A stretch of DNA of 64,000 nt from Tolypocladium sp. Sup5 PDA-1 (Eukaryota; Ascomycota; Sordariomycetes; Hypocreales; Ophiocordycipitaceae), in the NCBI GenBank assembly GCA_000750105.3, contig JPHH03000022.1, forward strand, positions 186,001 to 250,000. The letters are read 5' to 3'. Positions 37,371-49,244 of this stretch are shown in pieces; positions within the stretch are counted from its first letter, which is position 1, and each line of letters begins with the position of its first letter. The notes under the pieces are model-generated. The model ran no database searches. It saw only the letters and a list, made by a program, of their open reading frames with translations, and was not told the DNA's origin. The translations under genes were made by a program, and so were the position numbers.

Positions 37371-39133
37371 ATGACGACTCGGTATCGCGTTGAGTGTGAG
37401 TCGTTGGTGCCCTTGGCTCTTGTGTGGCCACTCCGGTCGAGCGATGTGCTGACGGCTTGAAGATGCGCTCAAGACGCACAGGCGGGACCAGTTTATCGGT
37501 ATGTCGGGTTGACTGGCTCAGTGTTTGAGTGGCGAGGGAGAGTCTCATTGCTCGACATGGACGGTGCCGAGTGGCATGTAGCTGAGTGCCATGGGCTGCT
37601 GCTCACGTGCCACTCTGCAACGGCGTATCCAGTCTTGGCCTGCCAGCGGCGGCTCCCGCTGGGCCACATTCAACTTGGATCGTCTGCTAACCCACTGCCA
37701 CGCAGAATGGGTCAAGGGCCTGCTGGCCGTGCCGTTTGTGCTCTACTCGCAGCCGACGGGCGTGTTTGGCGATGGGCCCAACGTCACCAAGATGGCCGAG
37801 GAGGCGCACCGGCGGTATGCCGAGATTATGCGGGACGTGGAGGTGATGATAGATGATCATAGTACGCTATCCTCATCTCGAAGAGCACATCGCATCTCGA
37901 TGCTAACACGCGGCGTCTCAAAGTCTCCCGCCAAAAGCAGAATCAGGCACTGATCCAGGACGGCACGATCAACCACAGCCACGGCCATGGCCACGGCCAC
38001 GGCCACGGCAACTTCCTCCGCCCGCCGCTGCCATCCAAGCTGGGCATGCTGGTGCCCACGGCGGGCCCCTTCTTCACGCGGCTGCCGCTCGAGGCGGCCT
38101 TCAAGTACCAGGACCGCAAGCGATACATCTCGTCGCGGCGGTACGTGGCGCCGTCGTTCAACGACGTGCGCCTGGTGCTCAACTCGGCGCAGATCATGGC
38201 GGTGACGGGCGGCGCGCTGCAGCTGGCGACGTTTGACGGCGATGTGACGCTGTACGACGACGGGGAGAGCCTGGAGCCGTCGAGCCCGATCATCCCGCGG
38301 CTGCTGGGTGCGACAGTCCCTTCTTCATGCCTCTCGGACTCAAGAGCGCTGACCTGTGCCATGCAGACCTCCTCCGCAAGAACATCAAGGTCGGCATCGT
38401 CACGGCCGCGGGCTACACGACGGCGGACCGCTACTACGAACGCCTGCACGGGCTGCTCGACGCCATCGCGGGCTCGGCGGACCTCGACGACGCGCAGAAG
38501 CAGAGCGTGGTCATCATGGGCGGCGAGGCCAACTACCTGTTCGCGCTGGACCTCGCCTCGCCGCACCGGCTGTCGCCCGTGCCGCGCGCGCGCTGGCTGA
38601 CGCCCGAGATGGCGGCGTGGTCCGAGGCGGACATCGCGGCGCTGCTCGACGTGGCCGAGTCGGCGCTGCGCGACTGCGTGCGCACCATGAACCTGCCCGC
38701 GACGCTGGTGCGCAAGGACCGCGCCGTGGGCATCGTGCCGACGGACCCGTCGGTGCGCATCGCGCGCGAGAGCCTCGAGGAGACGGTCCTGGTGGTGCAG
38801 CGCATCCTCGAGCTGTCGAGCCTGGGCTTCTCCTCCCCCGGAGCAGCGACCAGGGGCGTGCCCTTCTGCGCCTTCAACGGCGGGCGCGACGTCTTCGTCG
38901 ACATCGGCGACAAGAGCTGGGGCGTGACGGTCTGCCAGCAGTGGTTCGGGCAGGGCGCAGGCACGGCCATCCGCGGCGAGAACACGCTGCACGTGGGCGA
39001 CCAGTTCCTCAGCGCCGGGTCCAACGACTTCAAGGCGCGCAGCGTGGGCACGACGGCGTGGATCGCGAGTCCCGCGGAGACGGTCGAGCTGCTGGACGAG
39101 CTGGCGGACCTGATGCAGAAGAAGCTGTCGTAG
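37371..39133 (+). CDS. ISN1: IMP-specific 5'-nucleotidase
   Basis: Five exons, 37371-37395, 37463-37498, 37706-37861, 37924-38307 and 38367-39133, encode 455 residues; yeast Isn1 has 450. The start (MTTRYRVE joined to YALKTHRRDQFIEWVKGLLA) matches the family. The HAD-type catalytic motif FDGDVTLYDDG places nucleophile Asp177 and general acid Asp179. Later blocks include IKVGIVTAAGYTTADRYYER, VPFCAFNGGRDVFVDIGDKS and LHVGDQFLSAGSNDFKARS. The cytosolic enzyme hydrolyses IMP to inosine in purine catabolism. An unusual His-Gly alternating tract (residues about 90-101) sits in a loop between the N-terminal region and the core. The first two exons are tiny and are set by phase and by the conserved protein start. 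GC content at third positions is high in the last exon, and the long minus-strand frame there is a by-product. Confidence 0.93.
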
Positions 39134-41645
39134 CTGGGGGCGTTGTGATGTGAGTGAGTGAGCGACTCGGTGAGTGAGTGAGTGGAAGTTCCCACTCACT
39201 CACCGACTGGGAACGAGTGGTGACGTGGTTGATGTCAGATATCATTCCAGCATATTAATAGATGATTTGCATGGACAGACGGGCAAAGGGCAGTCCTCAT
39301 CGTCGACGCTCACTTGTCCCTGCGTTTCAAGTGAAGCCCTTGCGAATACTCATCACTCACTCACTCACCTCTCACCTCTCTCACCCGTCTCTCCCGGACC
39401 AACAGTCATGCCAACAAAGTATTCACGGGCCCCAACTGCCGCACAGTATCAGCCTCTCCCGCGCAAGTACTCTCTACACTCGCCCATTCCCCCAAGTACC
39501 CTCTACATCCATCCCAAAACTCCCTCCCATGCCCCCATCACGCCCCCCCCCCCCCCTTTTTCCCAATATGAGGCCTCATATCCGCCGGCCCGTCCATCTC
39601 CACGGCACAACCTACCCGCTGACCGACGACGGCGCGGCAGCCCCGGGGCTTCGCCGTCGTCTTGCGTCTCATCCGCATTCGCCAACCAAGAAGAAGAAAC
39701 CCTCTTGCGCCGGCTTCGACATGTCGACCTTGGCTCGCCCGAGGCGTCGGTGAGTGTGTGTCGATTCCGGCGGTGGGGGCTATGCGCGATTGCTGCCGAC
39801 TTAGCCGAGCTGCCGCGCTCCATCTACGCGCAGCGCATCCCTGCCGGTTGCTGGCCCGGCACATGGCTTCGTAGCGAATAGGACGTGTAATGGGATGGAT
39901 ACAGAAAGGTCCGCGGAGCCGCCTTGGGATGTCGAGGCGGGTGCCACGCCGTCGTCGGACAAACCCGAAGCGGTTACAGACGAGTATGCGTGAAATGAGT
40001 TGAGAATAAGAAAGCGTAGTATAAACCATCAGCCTCCATAATCATCAATCTCCATACTACGTACAGGACGGTACGTATGTAACTACACGTATCTTCGTGT
40101 CATGGGCTTCCCGGAGTCCCGGGCTGAAAAGGCCTCCACCAACTCTCCATCTCAACCAACCCGGGTGGCCTACTTCGTACACGGCCAACGACATCAACTA
40201 GCCCTGCCCACAGCGATCCAAACGAGCATCCCCGTCCCCGTCCACCGCCTTTCGCCATCCCCATCATCGTCATTAATCACCTGCGCCCACAGCCGCACGC
40301 CCACAGCCCCGAGCACCTCGCCTTTCGGCTCCGACGACGCCAGACCTCCCTTGCCGCCCTCCGAAGCGGCAACTCCCCAGCCGAAAAAGCTCACATGCTT
40401 CATGTACGCGTTGCAGATCATCCCCAATAAGGGAACCTGCGGGCGGCTGCTGGTTGTGGATGGGCGTCGAGACATCTGCCGCAGCAAGCAAGCAAGCAAC
40501 TCATGATGCACGGATCTGCAACTTCGTCTCGACTCGAGACGGGACCGCGGGCGAGGCTTGTTTGACGTGACTGAAATGATTGACGTGACTGACACCCGTC
40601 TGGACATCTACCTGCACACCCCGTGGCATCCCGTCAACGTGCGACGGGCGTGGCAGCGTAGCATCATCTGTGCGTTCAGATGCCATGCCGTACATGCCGT
40701 ACAAGACTTGTCTCGCCTTGTATCGACCACAATGGATACCATGGACACAATGCGCCGGCGTGGCCTCGATCCAGAGATGGGCAAAGTAAAGTCCCGGCAT
40801 CTAGCCATCATGCACGCACGTCTCGTCCGTCACGCGGCAGTGCCAAGCATGTCCACGGCAAACCCAAAAGCATCACCTCGCAGCTGCATGGGGAAACCCA
40901 TCGTCATCGTCGTCCGTCTTGGTCTATTATGTGCACTAAAAACTATTCTCGGCGCCGCCTCCACCGTGGCTTGAAGCCGCCATCTCGGGGCGTGCCGCCA
41001 ATCATCCAGAACCGACAACACCACGCCCCCTAGCCTCATCCTAGGCTCTGCCTCGAGCCCTTTTCGCCAAGTCTGACAAACAAAACCGCCCGCCATGCGT
41101 CCCCAGAGGCTTCCCGGCCCATCACCCAAGGCCGGGCCCAGCCACCATCCCAAGTATGATGCAGAGTTGACAAAAAAGATACATGACCACGTCGGTTCAG
41201 CCGTGCCGAGACCGCCATGTACGTATGTACGAGGCGTGAGAGAAGCGTGTCGATGTAGAACCCTCGTCCGTCTGCCGCGCCTAGCTGCACATCATCGAAG
41301 CGGCAGACACCCAGAGGAATTGCCATCAAACACGCGCACACCAATAAAGACCAGACCAACAACGCCAGGTTGGCGGCCCCTCTTCACGCTTGGGGGCCGC
41401 CACCGATCCTCGTAACGCCGCTGCAGTAGAAACGTGCCCCAGTGGTGCGCCTTGTGCTAACCACCACAAAGCCAATGGTATCAGGGGCGTGTGACAAATA
41501 AGAGCTCAAAAACAAGAAAGAGTTTGTAGATTTGGATGGCCCGTCGGTTGGGGCTGACGCTGGCTTCTTCTCTGCCCGCGTCCATTGTTCTTCCATAAGA
41601 GTCAATTTTGTAAGCGTGGTGTATTTTCGTGCAATCAGTCTCCGT
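39134..41645. other. Intergenic region between convergent genes (ISN1 and Hal4-type kinase)
   Basis: No gene is supported. The sequence holds an inverted repeat just after ISN1 (39168-39205), a C14T5 run at 39543-39561, a GTAC-type palindrome near 40057-40080, and a 13-bp direct repeat TTGACGTGACTGA at 40562 and 40580. The last part before 41645 is the probable 3' UTR of the minus-strand kinase. Confidence 0.5.
39168..39205. repeat. Inverted repeat downstream of ISN1
   Basis: CGGTGAGTGAGTG on the left and CACTCACTCACCG on the right can pair, with a short middle containing AAGTT. It begins about 35 bases after the ISN1 stop, so it would lie in the 3' UTR and could form an RNA hairpin. GAGT tetranucleotide slippage is a simpler origin for the left arm. 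Confidence 0.7.
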
Positions 41646-44160
41646 CTAGTAGCCGGGGGTTCCTGGCATCTTGCCCAGCGAGTGGGAGCCCATGCTCTTG
41701 AGCGGCAGGTGGTTGTGGCAGAAGATCTTCTTGTTCCCGTTCTGATTGCAACAGTCCTTTTTCGTGGCGTCGATCGTCTGCGCCTGGTCGTCGTAAGACT
41801 CCACCTGGCAGCACTCGACGTTCTTCATCCAGCGGTTGTTGAGCACTTCGTCAACGCCGATGCGCTTGTTCGGATCCGGGTGCAGCATCTGCAGCAGCAG
41901 TCGGCGGAGAGCCGGCGGGTTGACGCCCACGTCCAGGGCCAGGCAGGTAGGGTAGTCCGTTTCCGTGATGCACGCGTCGCACTCGGGGTGCTTGTCGTTC
42001 CACTTCTGCCAGCCCTTGACCAGCTTGTCGTAGTGCAGGTTGCCACGCTCGGCCCGCGACCAGATGGCGCCGCCAAAGGTGAGGTAAATCATGACAATGG
42101 CCGAGCTCCACACGTCCAGGGCCCGAGCGTCGTACTGGTCCTTCTTCTCCAGGACCTCTGGCGCGATGTAGGGCTCGCTGCCGCAGATGCCCGGGGCGCA
42201 GAGGCGAATGTCGGCCATGTTCTGGCCGCACTGGCCGCCGGACTCGCGGAGCCCCGGGTGCGTCCCGGAAAAGACCTCGGAGACACCAAAGTCGGTAATC
42301 TTGAGCTTGCTGTCCTTGGTCAGGAGCAGGTTCTCGAGCTTAATGTCGCGGTGGGCGATGCCGTTGGCGTGGAGGTAGCCGATTCCCTGCATCAGCTGCT
42401 TGAACAGACAGAGGCGGTCCTTCTTCTTATCCTCACCCTTGAGGTGGCCCTTCTGGACGAGGCTGAACATGTCACCCTCGGAGCAGTACTCCATGACGTG
42501 GTTCCAGCGGCCGTGATCGGTGCAGAGCCGGATGGTCTCCACAATGTTGGGGTGATGGAGGCTCTTGGCGATGCTGAACTCGGACTTGATCTTCTTCTCG
42601 TAGTCCTCCTGGCTCTCGCGGTGCGACTTGCCTCGGAACTCCTTGACCGCATACAGCTCGCCAGGGCTGCCCTTGCGCACCATGAGCGTCACCTTCGAGG
42701 CGGCGCCTTTTCCGAGGTGCTTGCCGTGGCGGCCGAGGATCTTGTGCTGGTACTCAAACTCGGACTGCAGCTCGGCGAGGTCGACGGTGAAGTCGTCGGG
42801 GAGGCACAGGCTCATGCGGCGCGCCTTGGCCCCGGTGCCGGCATCTGGGGCCAGCGCCCACGGGAATCGCTCGGGCGGGTATGTCTGCTCATCGTCTCCG
42901 CCCTGGTGCTGTTGAGCGGGCATGTGTCCTCGGTCCGCGGCATCGAAGCTGCTGGCTCGGCGGGTGGGCCTTGGCTGCCGTCCTCTGCCCACGGTGGCAC
43001 CGACAAAGTTGATCGCCCGGCCGCCCAGAGTCAGGCCGGTGGCGGCCCGGCGGCTCCTCTTGAAGTCCTCCGGGTTCGGGAGCGAGCCATGGGGCGTATG
43101 GGGCGTCACGGCAGATCGATGGGTCGGGGCCATTTCGAGGGGAGGCGAGTCCGGGGAAGGGGGCGAGTTTGACCGGGTGGTATTCAAGGACTTGTTTGAC
43201 GAGAAAGGGCGGCCGGTGTTTGGCGGCGGGCCGCTGCGGAGGGTGAGGCCGCTGCTAGACTGGGTGGTGTCGGTAGCGGAGAACGAGGAGGGCGAGTCGA
43301 CAATGGCGTATTCTCTTTCTCTTTCGATGGCCGAGTTGGAGCGGCGGAACAGGTTGGACATAGTGCGCTTGAAGCTGCTCGCAGATCCTCGGGTAGAACG
43401 ACGCGCCAGAGGCGTCTGCGGCAGAGGATCAGGCTCGGCGACCCTTGGCGCAGACGTAGGAGCAGGCCCTCTCGTGGCCGTTGTCGTAGGAGGGGCTGAA
43501 GCTTGTGAAATGAGGAGAGGTGTGCGCTTGGGCGTGACGGAGGGAGGGTTCTGTGCCGTTTGCTCACGCCGCAGGCTATTGTTGTCGTCGTGGTCCTGGG
43601 GGTGCTGTAGCGTGGTGAAGTCTTGAGAGTGGCGGCCGCCGCTGACGGGGGTGACGGGCTCAATGGGAGAGTCGCTTCCAGACTCTTCGCCGCCTTCTTC
43701 GAGGATGGGGTCGGGTATGTCGGAGGGAAACTGGCGTGGCGAGGACGAGTAGCTGCTGGAGTAGTACGGCTGTTGCGCGGCACGGGAATCCGAGGCTGCC
43801 GCGGGGATGCTGACACTCGCTGTCGGCGTCGCTGTCGATGCTGGGTCCGCCGCGGCGCTCGGTCTCGTCGTCGGCGTCGGGGCTGCTCCTAGTGGGTGCC
43901 AAGAATATGTCAGCAGGCTGAGCCGCAGGTGCACGCAGTCACGTCATAGCCGTGTGCGGCGAAACGCCAGCCGATGACCACTCGGTCGGCCGACACGAGG
44001 CAGGGATCCATCCAACCAGTTCAGTTCCATGGAATGAATGGAAACTGTGGATGCAACCATGCCTCGCGGAAGAGGCGGGCCACTTACCAGAGGCGGCGGG
44101 CGACGGTATTGGCTGTGGCCCCGAAGGGCCAAGCACCGCTGGAGCTGCTGAGAGCGACAT
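41646..44160 (-). CDS. hal4: Serine/threonine protein kinase, Hal4/Sat4 (NPR/HAL) type
   Basis: Two exons on the minus strand, 44160-44088 and 43888-41646 (199-nt intron), encode 771 residues. The first ~370 residues are disordered, Ser/Pro/Thr-rich, as in fungal Hal4-like kinases. The kinase domain follows: ATP-binding Lys440 in YAVKEF, catalytic Asp539 in HRDIKLENLLL, and Asp557 in ITDFGVSEVF; the activation loop and SEPYIAPEVL follow, so the kinase should be active. The C-terminal tail KNVECCQVESYDD, then NKKIFCHNHLPLKS, is typical of this group. In yeast Hal4/Sat4 and relatives stabilise potassium and nutrient transporters at the plasma membrane; that role is inferred by family. Exon 1 (24 codons) rests on a good donor (GTAAGT) and in-frame joining. 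The 546-codon open frame on the plus strand is an antisense by-product. Confidence 0.92.
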
Positions 44161-45250
44161 TGCTGAGTAAGGCAGGCCGAGGTGTGCGGAAGAGGGACGG
44201 CGGCAGGCTCTGGGTGGTGGAAAGCGCTGGAGGGAGGAGTCGTTGCTAGCGGCCCTGGCAGCGTCGCAGGTACTGTAGGTACAGTGTTGTACTGGCGGTC
44301 GCTGGTGGGGGGGGGGCCTGTCACCCAGGGGAGCAGCGAAGCGCAGGCGGGATGGAGGGTTGGGGAGCGCCTCTGGTGGAGGGGTGGGGTGGGCAGCCAC
44401 GACGTAATGGCACACGGCGCTACCACCAGTAGGAGGCCGGCTCCGACACCGACCAAGGACGCGGAATCGCCGAGAGTTGGTTTCGTCCTAAAGCTGCTGG
44501 ACTCGGGTCGTCTGGTCGGGCAAGACGAGAGGCGGGCGGCGGGTTGGCAGGCGGGCAAAGGGCCGAGGGCGTGGGCGAAGAGCGTCGACGGCGACGGAGG
44601 AGGATTGAAGCCGAGAAGTGCGTTGGATGGATTTCGGTCGCAGAGAGTCGGGCTGTCGCGAAGCAGTCGCAATGGCACAGGTGCAAGTTGTGACTGGCGG
44701 TTCGAAACCAGGGTAACAGCGGGTGGTACCTGCGCCTGTCTCTTTGGCTGTCGAGGCCTGTGTTCGCCCGCTGCGTCGGTTGCTGCTCGAAGCCGTGTAG
44801 AAGAAGCAGCGGAGGCACGGCTTCGCCGCCGTTGGCGGATGTCCGGACTCGCCCGGCAGTAAAAGCGAAAACGTGAGGTAAAGGCAAGCAGACACGCAGG
44901 TAGCACAAGCCCCTGTCCCAGTATCAGGTACGATGCCCGGGGCGTGCTGGCTGCGTGCGCGCGCTGAGAGCGACCCGTCTCACTCGCTGCTGGCTGACGG
45001 GCTGTATGTGAGCGACGGCTGATGCTTCACAACATCGAAACTGGACAGTAGAGGAGCGAGGAGGGGGAGAGCATGGGGGAGGGGGGAGGAAAGGGGAACA
45101 GAAAGGTTCACAAAAGAGGAAGAAGCGTAGAGGGCGGGCGGGAGGAGGCATTAATAGGAAAAACAACAGGAGAGGCGACCTGGACGATTTTGACACTGGC
45201 GGGAAAAAAGGCGCGGTGCTTGCTACGTTCTGCCTGGGTGCGAAGGCCAA
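44161..45250 (-). promoter_or_regulatory. Probable long leader/promoter of the Hal4-type kinase
   Basis: On the minus strand this stretch is pyrimidine-rich, most strongly at 45050-45180 (seen as GGAGGGGGAG-type blocks on the plus strand). That composition matches fungal core promoters and leaders, and it suggests a 5' UTR of up to 900 nt. No specific element can be named. Confidence 0.4.
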
Positions 45251-48200
45251 CGTGTGAGAGCCCAGAGTTCCCACCTGGGCTGCGTCTGCAAAGTCCCTGG
45301 TGCGGTGCTAGTAAGTTGCTTGATTACGCTGGAGCCACAGCGCATCGCTCGGTGCTGTGCTGGGTAGGTAGGTGAGGTGTGGTGCTGCAAATGGACGACG
45401 GGCGTACTCCGTACGGGTACATCGTGCATCCATGGATGCACTGGATGCTTGTACGGAGCACCCTGTGCATTCGCGCAATATGCATTTGCCGCCGCCGCCC
45501 AATTTTCTTCGGCGCTGTAGGGGGGGTGTGGAGAGAAAGAAGCCAAGGCAGTAAGTTGCGTTGCGGCTTTTGTACATTCTGGATCCGTACTGTACAGTCG
45601 CGGTGTTGCTCCCTGGTGCACCGCATCAAACTCGGGGCCGGCGCTTAGGTACCAACCACCGCCGCAATTGCTACTGTATAGCTACGGCGACGGCCAGTGC
45701 AAACGCTCCTGCTTCTTTCGTGAGCGGCGCCGGAGCCCGCTAAAGGCTCTTTCTGTTGTCGCCGTGAGGTTTCCATCACCTCGTGGAAAGCGCAAGGTAC
45801 CGCTTCGGTGCATCGCTTCCATTTTAGTGCACGCACTTGCAATTCATCCAACCAGGTGGGGATGGAGGGGAGCGGACCGGGAGTCCGGGGATACAGCGCC
45901 ACGGGTGCATTTTCGGCGCACACCGCAGGTACATTCCAGGTATATCTCAGGTAGCGACTGCTCCTGCAGAGATGCACAGAAACAATGTGGGCATTTCTTG
46001 GTTGGGCACAATCGTCCACACCAAGCGTACTTCGTACTTCGTACAGTGTAGGGAATACACCCTGCTGCTCGCTCGCCGGCCTTTTTCGGCATGATCGCCT
46101 GCCGGCCGCCGTCTTCTTACACTCGAGGCTTGCACAGGTATCCGGTACAAGCTCCCAGCCGACATGGGACGACTGGCAATTGAGAATCCCCGGCCCATTC
46201 GCCCGCCTCGGCCCTTGGTGTGGTGGGAGTCGAGCGCTTCCGCGTGCCAGGGGGTGGCCTTTTTTCGACGACGACGATTCTGCGACACAAGCAGCACGAG
46301 TTGTGCAGCAGGTTGAACACCGAGTGAGACTCGGCCAAAAGGGGACTCTGCTGGAGAGCCCGGGCTGGACCTGCTTCGCATCACGGCCAGGGATAAAAGG
46401 CTTGGCACATTACAGAAAGCCTCTGATGATGCCCGGCGCCTGGTCGCCCGGCCAGGGAGGGTGATGACGATGTGAGATCCGGAAATAGAGAGTCAGAGTG
46501 GCTCTGCTCGCGCTGCCATTGACGATTCATCAGCATTGGCATCATCATAAGGCGCCATACTTACGTACATGCGTACGAGCCATTGAAGCCGGTGGCAACG
46601 ATCATCAGCACCGCCGGTCGCGGAGGCGGACTGTTGAAGCTGCAACTCAACCATTCCATCTGCTCTCATCTCATTCTGGCACGACTTAGCGCACAGGCAA
46701 CGCACCCTACTGCATCTCGTCGAGGCTTGCAAACCATCTCCCAACAAAGCATCCCGATGCGAACAGCGAATGTGCTTTGTTGCGATTAATTCAGGTCATT
46801 AGTTCTGCCCTTGACGCCGCGAGCATGCGCTGGCTGGTTTAGTCTCGCGCCTCCCCCGGACTCTCCCGCCATCAACCGTCGGTCACGACCATCGTCATCG
46901 TCGACCGTGTCAAGCGTGTTCCCCCTCATCGTCGACCCCTCCCCCTGTTTGTCGTCCTCTGCCCCCTTGTCCATGTCGAGATCCCTAGACCCTCATCGGA
47001 CTTTGTGCCGTATCTACCCCACAACCAACCACACGAGCACCTGCACAGAACCGCGCTCCATCGTCAGCTGTCGCGCGGTCGACGAGGTCCAAGTGTTCTT
47101 CGGTGCGAGCCCTGCTGTTGGCCCGGAGCTGGAGGCCAAGCCCGCCCTAGTCTCCAGCGAGGTTGGTCGTTAATCACGTTGGACAGCTCTATCGTCAGTC
47201 CAGCCGGGCGTGCTGCCAGGCTGCCTTGTACGCCGACTGCGGTCTCCTGAAAGCGCCATGTGTCCGCAATTGCGAAGTGTACCAGGGCCATGCCAGGTCG
47301 CTTGATCCCAAGGACCAACACCACCTGGTTGACAGGACGCTCTCATTGGGGGAGCCGGCAGAATCGGCAACGCCGTTGCAGCCTTAGAGCGTCCCGGCTA
47401 TCCGATCGCCCTCCAGCTGGTGGCGGTGATGCGCATATCCGTACTGCTGCTGTTGCTGCTGGAAATAACGGTGTTCCTACTGGCAAGCTGAGAGCCTAGA
47501 GGGCGCTCTCGTCGCTGCTGTTGCTTCAGCCCAGACTGATACATACAACGTTGAATTGAGCAGCGGCTCGTGCGGGTCGGCTCTATGACCCCCCTCGGCT
47601 TCACTCGCGGTCTTGGGGGCCCCACGATGGGCAAGCTCGTCGCTACGAGGACTCGTAATCAATCCCGCCATCTGCGCACCCCAACAAGTGTCGTGCGCAC
47701 ACAAAACGCACACGGGCTCTGAAAATGCAACTGACTGGTTTCTGGAACGGCGTACGAAGTACGGAGTACGGACTACAGTGCCTGAAACGCAGGCTTCCAG
47801 CCCGGTCTGGAACGCCTCGCTGTCCCGTCCCACTTGCTCCCACCCACTGGACTGGGCTCCCCGCCAGGGTCGTGTCTCTTGTCCTACCGCCCGTCGCCGG
47901 TCTGGGATCGTGGACGAGATCATCTATCCAGACTGCAAGCTGGGCTTCAAGGACCGATAAGCTCTCAGCAGACATGCACGAGATGAGCGAAGCAACGCCA
48001 TCAACACATCGAAGCGAGAACCCCTGACTGGGGCGGGGAACATGGCGGCGCGCTCCCCCGAAGCCAACAAGCCAACCAGCCGCCAGGCGAGCCAATCCGT
48101 CTGCTGCGCTGGCGGCTGGCCTGGGCCACATGGCTGGGGTGTCAGAGTGGTATTCTCGATGTGGGCGTGTCACGACGAGAGACACCGTCCGGGGCGGGGC

Positions 48201-49208
48201 GTGCGAGTCCGTGATGATTGATCGTCCCTCGCAAATTCCTCGTTGAAATAGACTTGATTGCAATAAGATTGTAAAGTCTTAGACACGGACGGCCGGGGCT
48301 GTGTGCGCAGTTCGGTAGGCACGTACGTACTCCGTACAGCTGGCTTCGACGGATTCCGTGCGGCCTGGTCCGTCCCATCATCGATTCGACCCAGGCAATC
48401 ACCACTAATTGGCGCCAGTTGGAGGCTTGAAGCGAGCGAGTGAGGCAGCAAGGTCCTTATCGCGCGTCATTATCGACGGCAGCTCGTCGGCGGCGCGCCA
48501 TGGCAAGTCCCTCAAATGGAGCTATTGCTCGTGCTAGCAGCGGCATGCCTCGACTCGTTGGACGCGACGAGCCACGCTAGGCACTTGGGGATTGGCATCA
48601 AGCAGCAAGCAGTAGCCCATGTTGCCGTGGTGCCGGCGTCGTGCATTGGAAAATCGCCAACCGCGGCGGGAATAAATCGCATGACCGTCCAGGACCGCGG
48701 ATAATATCCGGGGGTCCATCCGTGGCTGATGGATTACCCGTTCGGGCACGGTCACACGAGCTTGACGACTGAGGTGAGCCAGATCAGATCTGCTCCAGCG
48801 CGGTGCAGAGCCCATGGGATCCCGAGGGCGTGGACAGTCGGCGAAAGCCACGCGCATGTGGCTCCCAAGCATGGCAAACGCAAATCGTCGAGAAGGCATC
48901 GCCAGGACGAATAAGCCTCCAAAGTACCGTCTACAACGTGCAGCTCTGGCCGCACCAGCTGCCGTTGCCCCATTCCACCCTCAAACATCCGTGTCAGGAG
49001 GGGCGTGCGTGGTTGGCGACAACATCAATGGCCAGCAGGGGTGTCTCGATGGCTGATGGCCCATGGGCAACAGGCAGCACAGGCAAGGAAGAAGAAGAAA
49101 CGATCAAACGAACCCCAGAAACGAAGAGTCCCGAGATCGCCGCCCCGGCCCACGACATGGAACCTCGGTGTCAAGGCATGTCTTGCTGGTTAAGCTTGAA
49201 TCTTACGA

Positions 49209-49244
49209 ATCCAAGACATCCAAGACATCCAAGACATCCAAGAC
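49209..49244. repeat. 9-bp tandem repeat, unit ATCCAAGAC, four copies
   Basis: Four perfect consecutive copies are visible in non-coding sequence. The unit is unrelated to the 9-bp unit near 11.1 kb. Confidence 0.9.

Noticed and set aside
37943..39199. 418-codon minus-strand frame opposite ISN1
   Set aside because: Low-complexity Arg/Ala/His-rich protein, antisense to the conserved nucleotidase exons.
41532..43172. 546-codon open frame on the plus strand, opposite the Hal4-type kinase
   Set aside because: It lies entirely antisense to a gene with clear kinase motifs; its own protein is Leu/Val/Ala/Arg-rich without domains. It is a by-product of GC-rich third positions.
46811..47387. Possible spliced secreted protein with cysteines
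   Set aside because: Open frames near 46811 and 47163 could be joined by a GTTGGT donor and a CAG acceptor, but the frame fit is not clear and the composition is not convincing.
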